Origin: Dehalococcoidia bacterium
GTDB taxonomy: Bacteria > Chloroflexota > Dehalococcoidia > Dehalococcoidales > UBA1222
DNA: 8,691 bases
Assembly: GCA_009779655.1 (NCBI GenBank)
Contig: WRDV01000037.1
Coordinates: forward strand, 1 to 8,691
Reading direction: 5' to 3'
Positions 1-6,870 of the stretch are shown in pieces. Under the pieces are notes generated by a model. It did not search any database. It was not told where the DNA came from and saw only the letters and a program-made list of their open reading frames with translations. Numbering within the stretch: the stretch's first letter is position 1; each line of letters opens with the position of its first letter. A program made the translations under genes and the position numbers.

Positions 1-467
1 GCAATCAATAACGCCATGTTGTGCAGCCACATGCGCGTATAGAATAACCAAACGATACCGACTAAGATTCCGAGGATAAGGGCCGCCTGCCAGTGCAGAT
101 AGAATACGCATAGAATAAACGTACCCCAAGCGAAGAGTAAGGCGAAGACAGCGCGGAAAACAAATTTGAGAGCAGATAGCGGAATAAAGAATAGTATTAG
201 ACTCACCACTGTAATCAGCGCGGCGAAGTAAATCAAAATAGGAAGCAGTGCTGACGGAGGAGGTACTTCGTGAATGTAATCCCCTCCGGGTGATGTTGTC
301 GGCGGCTGAGGAACTAACACAAATGGTCTATCCGGCTGCGGCGGTACGTAGATGCCATGATCGCTTAAAAAAGGTTCTATGCGCGGGGTAATGGCAAACA
401 TCACGCACTGGGCTAAGAAGAAAAAGATGATGCTCCAGTAAATCGGCTTGAAGCGCAATTTGGTCAT
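1..467 (-). CDS. Presenilin-like (PSH family) intramembrane aspartyl protease, N-terminal part, candidate
   Basis: The gene is cut by the left window edge; 155 codons are visible. It starts at ATG (467-465), with an in-frame TAA just upstream, so no longer start exists. It is an integral membrane protein. A short basic N-terminus leads into TM1 (about residues 9-28). A Pro-rich loop (about 29-73, with PPQP, PQPP and PPPS) follows, then TM2 (75-96), TM3 (103-123), TM4 (127-143) and the start of TM5 after a WLHN motif at 147-150. This layout and the LFFIPL...WLF..R.WLHN pattern resemble my memory of bacterial and archaeal presenilin/signal-peptide-peptidase homologues. The catalytic YD and GxGD motifs would lie in TM6 and TM7 outside the window, so the assignment is unproven; another polytopic membrane protein is possible. 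There is no real SD; a promoter lies almost at the start codon. It lies 55 nt after cydC in the same direction, with no terminator between them. Confidence 0.55.
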   Translation of the reverse strand, partial: MTKLRFKPIYWSIIFFFLAQCVMFAITPRIEPFLSDHGIYVPPQPDRPFVLVPQPPTTSPGGDYIHEVPPPSALLPILIYFAALITVVSLILFFIPLSALKFVFRAVFALLFAWGTFILCVFYLHWQAALILGILVGIVWLFYTRMWLHNMALLI

Positions 468-476
468 ATTGTTTCT

Positions 477-505
477 ATTTTAGCCGAATAGATGTGCCGT
501 GTCCA
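477..505 (-). promoter_or_regulatory. Sigma70-type promoter for the presenilin-like gene, probably leaderless
   Basis: On the minus strand, -35 TGGACA (505-500) and -10 TAAAAT (482-477) each match consensus at 5 of 6 positions and are separated by the ideal 17 bp. Only 9 nt separate the -10 from the ATG at 467, so transcription should begin 0-3 nt before the start codon. This fits the absence of a Shine-Dalgarno sequence. It would let this gene be expressed apart from the cyd operon. Confidence 0.55.
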
Positions 506-522
506 AATTCATGCGTATAAAG

Positions 523-2316
523 CTAATGCCACAATGGCGCTTTATCCGGTGTGTGTTCTTCCAGGCTATCCATAGCATATAAGTTTTGGTAGCGCCGGCT
601 TGAATGCAATAATTCTTTGTGGGTACCCTTAAGCGCGACGCGGCCATTTTCAAGGAAAATGATGCTGTCCATGCGCTCCATTCCTCGCAGATGGTGTGTT
701 ACCCAGATGATACTTCTGTCTTTGAGCCCGTTTAAAATAGAGCTTATGAGTTCTGATTCTTGCCGTGGGTCTAAACCAATGGTCGGCTCATCTAGTATGA
801 CGATGGGTGTTTTTTGCAGCAATATGCGCCCAAGAGCGATTCGCTGCCTTTCTCCTCCGGAAAAACGAGCCCCGGCCTCTTCCATAGGAGTATTCATTCC
901 GGACGGCAACGCGGCAATCAAGTCATACAATCCGGCTTGTGCCGCGGCCTGTTCTAATTCCGTATCTGAAGCCTGCGGGTTTCCTAAGCGTAAATTATTG
1001 CTTATGGTGGTATCAAACAAATACGGATGCTGATTTAAAACACCGATTATAGAAGAGACGGCGTCTCCTATGGATGCGCTGGGTATATCGTTCAGTAGAG
1101 CGCTTCCGCTTATAGGGGCCAAATCCCCGCGAATTAGACCGAGTATGGTTGATTTGCCGCTTCCGCTCGGCCCCAGAATAGCAACCTTTTGTCCGGGTGA
1201 GACGGTTAAGCTTAACCCTTGCAAAATGGGATTCTCTTTTTCATAGTGAAAATGTAAATCGCGCAAGCGGATTGTAATGGGTGTGCGTATTAGCTCTTGA
1301 GGGATAGCAACAGTTTTTGGCGGGGTTGGCCGGCCTAGGCTATCAAGGCGCCGCGCAGAGTCTTGATAATTTGGCAGATTGCTGAGCGCTTCCGGAATGG
1401 GGGCGAGCGCGTCTGCTAGCGGGAATACCGCGAGAACAAAAGCCGCAATCCAACTGGCGCTTAAGCTTCCTTGATTCGTCAAATTGCTAATCCAAATTAA
1501 CATGGCGACAAGTGCCGCGGCAGCTAATAACTGCCACATAAAATCGCGTCTTCTGGAAAAGCGTTTGCTTTGAGCATTGGATGCGCGTAATTGGTCGGCA
1601 CTCATCTCATAGTTTTTTATAAAATCACTCTGCCTGCCGCTGAATAACCAATCTCTCACTCCCAATATCGCATCGGTTAGCGATTGATACAGATTGCTGC
1701 GCATATCTTTTTGGCGATAACACCGCGCGCCATTGACGGCCAATGATACTATTGGCACAAGAACTACCATTATACCTACCCAAAGAAGCATGAATAAGGC
1801 AAAGGTTACAGAGAATGCTCCGAGGGATATAACAACAGCAAGATACAATAGAGCGGCAACTATGGAGGGGAATATAATCCTAAGATACAGATTCTGAATA
1901 TGCTCAATATCATCTGCCAATATACTCAAGATATCTCCGGTCTTATGCTTGTTACGCTTGCGTAAGACGTCTGGTTCCAAAGCTCGGTAGAGCCGGGCTC
2001 GCAGCTCGGATGTCATGCGCAGAACAAAATTATGACTCGCTAAGCGCTCAGCATAATGCAAGCCGGGCCTGGCGATGCCAAAAGCCCTTGTTAAAACAAT
2101 GGGAATGTAAATGAGCAGAATGTTATCCGGTAGCGTTGCCGCCTCTGAGACCAAATAACCCGAGACGAACATTAATCCCGCGGCGCATAAATATGTAAGT
2201 AGCCCTAAGAACAATACCAGAAAAAGCAGGCCCTTATAACGCTGTAAATAGGCGCGCATCCAGCGAGTTTGAGACTCAGCACTGATAGCGCTCTGCTTGA
2301 ATAATGCTCTAAACAT
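523..2316 (-). CDS. cydC: Thiol reductant ABC exporter subunit CydC
   Basis: One half of the heterodimeric CydDC ABC exporter, which moves reduced thiols (cysteine, glutathione) out of the cytoplasm and is needed to mature cytochrome bd oxidase. The chosen start gives 597 aa, normal for the family. An N-terminal six-helix transmembrane domain covers about residues 25-310; the C-terminal ATPase has Walker A GPSGSGKST (382-390), Q-loop Gln429, signature FSGGERQR from 485, Walker B ILDEP with Asp509/Glu510, and H-loop His541, all intact. I chose ATG at 2316, which overlaps the cydD stop by 8 bp (ATGTTTAG) and has AAAGG 11 nt upstream. ATG at 2325 is an alternative that would add MLP. The frame stays open to 2418, but those codons overlap cydD and do not look like CydC. 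It is last of the four cyd genes. The CydC rather than CydD label rests on gene order and on the N-terminal domain pattern (RAYL..Y, GLMFVSGYL, RPGLHYAERL). Confidence 0.93.
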   Translation of the reverse strand: MFRALFKQSAISAESQTRWMRAYLQRYKGLLFLVLFLGLLTYLCAAGLMFVSGYLVSEAATLPDNILLIYIPIVLTRAFGIARPGLHYAERLASHNFVLRMTSELRARLYRALEPDVLRKRNKHKTGDILSILADDIEHIQNLYLRIIFPSIVAALLYLAVVISLGAFSVTFALFMLLWVGIMVVLVPIVSLAVNGARCYRQKDMRSNLYQSLTDAILGVRDWLFSGRQSDFIKNYEMSADQLRASNAQSKRFSRRRDFMWQLLAAAALVAMLIWISNLTNQGSLSASWIAAFVLAVFPLADALAPIPEALSNLPNYQDSARRLDSLGRPTPPKTVAIPQELIRTPITIRLRDLHFHYEKENPILQGLSLTVSPGQKVAILGPSGSGKSTILGLIRGDLAPISGSALLNDIPSASIGDAVSSIIGVLNQHPYLFDTTISNNLRLGNPQASDTELEQAAAQAGLYDLIAALPSGMNTPMEEAGARFSGGERQRIALGRILLQKTPIVILDEPTIGLDPRQESELISSILNGLKDRSIIWVTHHLRGMERMDSIIFLENGRVALKGTHKELLHSSRRYQNLYAMDSLEEHTPDKAPLWH

Positions 2317-4126
2317 TGGAAGCATCGCCTTTAGGGGTATCATGCAGCAATGATTGGTAGGCCTTATGCTTAAGCAAATCGTCGGGATGGCCTTGAGCCG
2401 CAAGATGACCGTTATCAAGCATAAGCACCCAGTCCATTTCGCGCATCCAGTGCGTGCGGTGCGTGGCGAAAAATACTAAGCGGGACTCCATGAGCGGCAG
2501 AATGGTTTTCTTCAACTCATATTCTGTTTCAATATCAATATGGGCCGTGGGCTCATCAAAGAGTAAAACACGGCGCTCTGAATCCAAGAAAGCACGGGCC
2601 AGAGCTACGCGCTGTTTTTGCCCGCCGCTTAATGCGCGGCCGCCTTCACCGATAATCTCGTGCAATCCATGCGGCAGATCGGCAATCAGCTTGTCTAAAC
2701 TTGCTTGATGCGCGGCGCGGCGTACTTGCTCGTCATTTGCCCAAGGCGTGTAAAAACGGATGTTATCGGCCAGCGACGCCTGAAAGATATACGGGTGCTG
2801 CGGAATATATATGATTTGCTTTTGCCAGTCGCGGTTCCTAAGATGCAATAATTTAGTATTGTTAATCTGAATTTCGCCTGATTTTGGCTGCAGGAAACCT
2901 CCTAAGAGCTCAATCAAGGTGGATTTTCCGGCACCGCTTGCGCCGATGATGCCGATTTTGCCAAATCCCCGCCATGAGATGGAGAGTGCGTCTAAGCGGT
3001 TAGCTGAGTCCTCTGTGTTGGTTAGACCTTTATCGCCGACGGTAACATCTATAATTGTGAGACTCGAGGATTTCTGCCACGGTATAATCGTTTGTTCGTC
3101 TATGCTTGGCATCGGCATGTCTAGTACTGTCTGTATGTCGCGCAAGGCTTTTTTGCCGTCGAGCGTAGCGTGATAGTCTCCCCCGAACTCGCGAATAGGG
3201 GCAAAATACTCCGGCGCGAGTATCAGCATAGTCAGAGCCGGCGCAAGTAATAGAGTTCCGTCGAGCAGGCGTAATCCTAAGAACAGCGCAATGACGGCAA
3301 TTGAGAGCGCAGAAAAGAAATCTAGGGCAAAACTTGACATAAATGCTACGCGTAAAGTGCTCATAGTAGCTTTGCGATAGTTTTCGCTTATCGCATTTAC
3401 TGTTTTGGCATAGCCGGCACTCAATCCAAGTAGCTTCAGGGTTTCCAGGCCGCGCAGGGAATCAACGAAGTGGTTTGCTAGGATACGGTAGCTTTGATAT
3501 CGTTTGGCAGCTCTGCGCCGCGCGACCTGACCGAGCAATAGCATAAATGCGATTATGACGGGCAGTACCAAAAACATGGTTAGAGCTGATTTCCAATCTA
3601 AAAAAATGGCATAGATTAAAATCAAAGGCGGGATAATTAGGACGCGGATCATCTTCGAGCTGAAAAGAGACAAATAGTTCTCGATCCGGCGTATTCCCTC
3701 GAGCGTCATTGTCACAAGGTTTCCGGTTCCTCGCTTTTGCACAAAGCCGGGCCCTAGTATAAAAATTTTGTCTAGCAAGCGGCGGCGCAAGGTTTTACCG
3801 GCTGTGCCGGCGTAGTCTTCTAATATCCTCTCGCGCCACCAAACCAAAGCGTGCCGGATCAATAGCGCCGCTAAAAAAAGGGATATCTGCACTTTTTGAG
3901 CAAATATCCCCTCTCCTGCCCAGCATTTGGATATAACTAGAGCTAAAGAGTAAGATAAGACGACAATGGCAATTCCTTGCAGGCAAGCTATTAAAACCAA
4001 AAGCGCGCTGATTTTATTAGCGCCGGGAAACCGCCATATGTTTTTGTCGAATATGTTTTCTTCTCTCTTTATTCCGCAGCATCTATAGTTCTTGTTACGC
4101 GCTGGCGGAATACGTAATAGCTCCAA
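2309..4126 (-). CDS. cydD: Thiol reductant ABC exporter subunit CydD
   Basis: Partner of CydC in the inner-membrane thiol exporter that supports cytochrome bd assembly. In the 605-aa reading from TTG at 4126, the transmembrane domain spans about residues 35-315 and includes the CydD-typical LAPEYFAPIREFG..YHA stretch (303-319). The ATPase has Walker A GASGAGKST (395-403), Q-loop Gln443, signature LSGGQKQR from 499, Walker B LLFDEP with Asp524/Glu525, and H-loop His556. The start is uncertain. TTG 4126 is the furthest upstream legal start, but it has no SD and makes a 58-bp overlap with cydB coding a non-homologous leader. Family members usually begin with a short (M)FDK..WR.PG-type segment. 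Here that segment is preceded by ATA at 4054-4052, with the purine-rich AAAGAGAGAAG just before it; starting there gives 581 aa. cydC follows with an 8-bp overlap. Confidence 0.92.
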   Translation of the reverse strand: MELLRIPPARNKNYRCCGIKREENIFDKNIWRFPGANKISALLVLIACLQGIAIVVLSYSLALVISKCWAGEGIFAQKVQISLFLAALLIRHALVWWRERILEDYAGTAGKTLRRRLLDKIFILGPGFVQKRGTGNLVTMTLEGIRRIENYLSLFSSKMIRVLIIPPLILIYAIFLDWKSALTMFLVLPVIIAFMLLLGQVARRRAAKRYQSYRILANHFVDSLRGLETLKLLGLSAGYAKTVNAISENYRKATMSTLRVAFMSSFALDFFSALSIAVIALFLGLRLLDGTLLLAPALTMLILAPEYFAPIREFGGDYHATLDGKKALRDIQTVLDMPMPSIDEQTIIPWQKSSSLTIIDVTVGDKGLTNTEDSANRLDALSISWRGFGKIGIIGASGAGKSTLIELLGGFLQPKSGEIQINNTKLLHLRNRDWQKQIIYIPQHPYIFQASLADNIRFYTPWANDEQVRRAAHQASLDKLIADLPHGLHEIIGEGGRALSGGQKQRVALARAFLDSERRVLLFDEPTAHIDIETEYELKKTILPLMESRLVFFATHRTHWMREMDWVLMLDNGHLAAQGHPDDLLKHKAYQSLLHDTPKGDASNV

Positions 4127-5082
4127 ATCTGATAGGCCAAAACAAATGGCAGAATTATTACGGCAACCTTTGTCATAAGACCTAAAGTATATTGACTGCT
4201 GGATGATGCGTATATCGTCATGTTGTAAGCCGGATCAAGCGAGCTGACCATAACTCTTGGGAATAGACCTGAAAACAGTAATACTACGACTAAGCACAAT
4301 GTTAGTCCGGATAAGGCAAACGACACAGCCTCTTTTTTGCGGCTTACAGAGTAATGCGCGATTATACTCGCGATTACGATAAGTGCCAGAATCGCGACAA
4401 TCACAACGGGACGAACCTTAAAGAAGTCGGTATATAGGAAAGTTAGCAAAGCGAACGCTGCTAAACCGGCGTATAGTAACAGGTATAGCTTTTTTGACAA
4501 AGCAGTCGCTCTCTCTCGTACGTCTCCCAGAGTGCGCAGACTTATAAAATTGAGCCCATGCAGGAGGCATAGCAGCGTTACAGCAACGCCGCCGACAATA
4601 GAGTAGAGGGAAATATAGTCCAGAAAGCCGGCGTACATATTCATATTGGCGTCGATAGGCATACCTTTGACCATGCTGGTGAATAGTACGCCCAGCAAGA
4701 AAGGCGGTAATAAACTGCCGATAAACAGGCCCCAGTCCCAAACATTACGGCCCTTCTCAGTTATCATTTTGTTTCTGAACTCAAAGGAAACGCCGCGTAT
4801 GATTAAGGCTAAGAGAACTATTACCAGAGGAATATAGTAACCGCTGAACAGGGTGGCGTACCAATGCGGGAAAGCCGCGAATATAGCGCCGCCCGCCGTT
4901 AAAAGCCAGACTTCGTTCCCATCCCAGAACGGACCGATTGTGCGAACAAGCTGATCTCTCTCGGCGCGGCTCTTTGTTATTAAGCGAGTTGCCATGCCAA
5001 CGCCGAAATCGAAGCCTTCTAAGAAGAAGAAGCCGATGAATAGAACAGCTATTAAAACAAACCATAGCTCTTGCAGGTTCAT
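4069..5082 (-). CDS. cydB: Cytochrome bd quinol oxidase subunit II (CydB)
   Basis: Subunit II of the membrane-bound cytochrome bd oxidase, which oxidises quinol and reduces O2 to water without pumping protons. It is complete at 337 aa, typical of CydB, with about eight or nine membrane helices. Family landmarks are present: EGFDFGVGMATRL (22-34), IGPFWDGNEVWLL (49-61), FPHWYATLFSGYYIP (71-85) and RGVSFEFRNKM (96-106). The ATG (5082-5080) overlaps the cydA TGA as ATGA, a translational-coupling arrangement. A strong SD, AGGAGG (5098-5093), lies 10 nt upstream inside the cydA 3' end. The stop is TAA at 4071-4069, and the cydD reading frame runs across it. No frameshift or missing motif is seen here, in contrast to cydA. 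Confidence 0.97.
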   Translation of the reverse strand: MNLQELWFVLIAVLFIGFFFLEGFDFGVGMATRLITKSRAERDQLVRTIGPFWDGNEVWLLTAGGAIFAAFPHWYATLFSGYYIPLVIVLLALIIRGVSFEFRNKMITEKGRNVWDWGLFIGSLLPPFLLGVLFTSMVKGMPIDANMNMYAGFLDYISLYSIVGGVAVTLLCLLHGLNFISLRTLGDVRERATALSKKLYLLLYAGLAAFALLTFLYTDFFKVRPVVIVAILALIVIASIIAHYSVSRKKEAVSFALSGLTLCLVVVLLFSGLFPRVMVSSLDPAYNMTIYASSSSQYTLGLMTKVAVIILPFVLAYQIWSYYVFRQRVTRTIDAAE

Positions 5083-6478
5083 TTATTAAGCGCCTCCTTT
5101 CCATATGGATCAATCAAAACGGCTTGTTCATCAATGCTTTTGCTGAAGTAAGGTCCTTTATGCCATTCTCGTTTGATTAAGACTATAAGAACAGCCGCCA
5201 AGATGACAAATATTGATACAAAGCTTATAAGAGAAAAGAGCACTCCGCCCGGCGTAACGTTAGGTGATACCGATTGCTCAATGGTAAATACCCCGTAAAC
5301 TGTCCATGGATATCGTCCTAGCTCTGTAATAAGCCAGCCCGCCGTGTTCAGAACGAAAGGAACCGCGATGGTAATCCCATAGCATAAAGATACCAACGGT
5401 TCTTTTCGAGGAGCTTCTTTCTGCTTAAGAAAGCCCCTATCGCGCCTAATAGGAGCAGCGCGGCAGCTCCGGCTGTCATAATGCGGAAACTCCAGAACAT
5501 TGTCGTAACCGGAGGGTAATAATCCCCCGGACCGTACTCTTGCTCAAATTGCTGGTTGACAGTGTGCATACCATCAACGGCGCCGCTAGTGCTATTGAAA
5601 GAAAGCAGGCTTAATAGATAACGCAAGCTAAGATCCCATGAGCGCTTTTGATTTGCCTCATCAATGCCCGCGATTATTGCCAGAGACGCAGGATCTTCCG
5701 AATTCTCATATAGCGCTTCCATCGCGGCGAACTTCATAGGCTGAATATTAAGCAGTCTTTGAGTTTGTGTATGTCCAACCCCGCTTACCAGAATACCTCC
5801 AACCAAGATCAAAACCAGCGAAAAATTAAAGGACTTCTTAAAGAAAGCGGTATCTTTGTTCTGAAGCAGTTTTAACGCACTCAAGCCGGCGATAAGACAT
5901 CCTGCCGTAAGCAGCGCGCCGAACCACATGTGCGGAAATTGCAGCCAGAGATAAGGGTTGGTAAAGAGATAAGAGAAGTTATTGAGAATAGCCCTGCCAT
6001 TTTCTATTACGTAACCTCCGGGCTGCTGCATGAAGGAATTGGCTGCCAGAATCCAGAAAGCGGATAGCGTGGAACCGATAGCTACCAACCAGATAAATGA
6101 GAGATGTACGCCCTTTCTGAATTTGTTCCAGCCGAATATCCATAACCCAATGAAAGTTGATTCAATAAAGAATGCCAGTAAAGCTTCAATAGCAAGCGGT
6201 ACGCCGAATATATCTCCCACAAAACGAGAATACTCGGACCAATTCATGCCAAATTGAAACTCTTGAATAATACCGGTTACCACTCCAACGACAAAAGATA
6301 GTACAAATATTTTACCCCAGAAACGCGCCATATCTTTGTAGATCTCTTGTTTTTTCACATAGTAAAGAGTCTGCATAATGGCAACGGCAATTGCCAGCCC
6401 GACGGATAGCGGGACAAAAAAGAAATGGAAAACGGTCGTTAACGCAAATTGAAGTCGGGATAACACTAAGATATCCAT
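5079..6478 (-). pseudogene. cydA: Cytochrome bd quinol oxidase subunit I (CydA), frameshifted near the C-terminus
   Basis: Subunit I carries the three hemes and the quinol site of bd oxidase. The first frame (6478-5348) gives 376 aa. His18 and His183 match heme ligands by motif context, as do Glu98/Glu106 in IEALLAFFIEST, Lys249/Glu254 in the Q-loop, and Met334 in FWSFRIM. After Ala366-Met367-Gly368 the frame is lost, and it ends at TGA 5350-5348. The adjacent frame carries the expected ending to TGA at 5081-5079: VPFVLNTAGW, then ELGRYPWTVYG and a final membrane helix. Restoring one G in the GGG at 5378-5376 joins them into about 466 aa, matching S-type (Bacillus-like, short Q-loop) CydA. 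Start ATG has SD AGAGGA (6491-6486) at 7 nt spacing. As written, the product lacks the C-terminal helix region and the GRxPW motif. A sequencing or assembly error is as likely as a real mutation. Confidence 0.93.
5376..5378 (-). other. cydA: Frameshift site in cydA
   Basis: The minus strand reads GCT ATG GGA TTA here, followed by 18 nonsense codons. Homology resumes as GGG ATT ACC ATC GCG in the frame one base earlier. Adding one G to this three-base run restores A-M-G-I-T-I-A-V-P. No X XXY YYZ slippery heptamer is present, so programmed -1 frameshifting is not supported. The exact base lost could lie a few nucleotides to either side. Confidence 0.85.
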
Positions 6479-6531
6479 GCGCCCATCCTCTGTTTGATTC
6501 TGCCACTACGATAAAATCGACTAATTATTGA

Positions 6532-6561
6532 ATTATAATAAAATGCAGAGCCGAAAAACCA
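6532..6561 (-). promoter_or_regulatory. Candidate cydA operon promoter
   Basis: A perfect -10 TATAAT lies at 6537-6532, within TATTATAAT. The -35 is weak: TGGTTT at 6561-6556 with an 18-bp spacer. The predicted transcription start is near 6525, giving a leader of about 47 nt that contains the cydA SD. The weak -35 would suit an activated or otherwise regulated promoter, but this is inference. Confidence 0.45.
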
Positions 6562-6566
6562 GCTTT

Positions 6567-6584
6567 TTTAGAAAATTTTCAAAA
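6567..6584 (-). promoter_or_regulatory. Rex-like inverted repeat upstream of cydA
   Basis: The minus strand reads TTTTGAA-AATT-TTCTAAA, centred on the perfect 10-bp palindrome GAAAATTTTC (6571-6580). It matches 11 of 14 specified positions of the Rex operator consensus TTGTGAA-N4-TTCACAA. Rex, an NADH/NAD-sensing repressor, is known to control cydABCD in several Gram-positive bacteria. The site lies just upstream of the candidate -35 rather than over the promoter, and the region is AT-rich, so a chance match is possible. Confidence 0.3.
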
Positions 6585-6633
6585 GAACCGCTTATAACAC
6601 GATTTGCAGAATATTAATGCATTTTCCGGCGGC

Positions 6634-6846
6634 TTACATGCCGATGGTGCTGATGATGTCATTCGATACATCTACCAAATGGTTATTCATTTTGATTCTA
6701 TCTTCGTAGTGCGCCGGTAATTTAGAGATTTTATACCACGTATTTTCGCAATGCCCGACGGCTGCGAAGAATTCCATCTCGCTTTTACTGCCGTCCTCGT
6801 AGTTAATGGTGACGCTGGTAATAGGTTTCTCGATTTTCTCAAACAC
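6634..6846 (-). CDS. Hypothetical 70-residue protein downstream of the MscS-family gene
   Basis: I do not recognise this protein. It is 70 aa, soluble, with no signal peptide or membrane segment, and mildly acidic. The N-terminal half reads as beta-strand-like (ITSVTINYEDGSKSEMEFF) and the C-terminal half as helical (residues about 45-66). It has one Cys (33) and one Trp (37). It starts with GTG at 6846, and a strong SD, GGAGG (6858-6854), at 7 nt spacing fixes that start and makes a real gene likely. It begins 24 nt after the stop of the MscS-family gene on the same strand, so the two are probably cotranscribed. That is the only functional hint. A 155-nt gap containing the cydA promoter follows. 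Confidence 0.7.
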   Translation of the reverse strand: MFEKIEKPITSVTINYEDGSKSEMEFFAAVGHCENTWYKISKLPAHYEDRIKMNNHLVDVSNDIISTIGM

Positions 6847-6870
6847 TTTTATTCCTCCGTATCTATATTT

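Noticed and set aside
617..1033. Plus-strand open frame of 138 codons opposite cydC
   Set aside because: It is antisense to the conserved CydC ATPase domain, has no SD or recognisable motif, and its composition is that of an antisense shadow.
2317..2418. Longer cydC start (34 extra codons)
   Set aside because: These codons overlap the cydD 3' end, encode no CydC-like sequence, and a better-placed ATG with an upstream AAAGG exists at 2316.
4781..5113. Minus-strand frame of 110 codons overlapping cydB
   Set aside because: It is an out-of-frame shadow of conserved CydB N-terminal coding sequence.
5079..5396. Separate 105-residue gene starting at TTG 5396
   Set aside because: Its sequence is the C-terminal end of CydA (NTAGW, GRYPW); it is the second half of the frameshifted gene, not an independent protein.
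5340..5400. Programmed -1 ribosomal frameshift in cydA
   Set aside because: No slippery heptamer or evident downstream stimulatory structure, and no precedent for recoding of CydA that I know of.
6541..6570. Terminator between the 70-residue gene and cydA
   Set aside because: Only a three-base AGC/GCT pairing beside a T-run can be drawn, and the T-run is on the plus strand, the wrong side for these genes.
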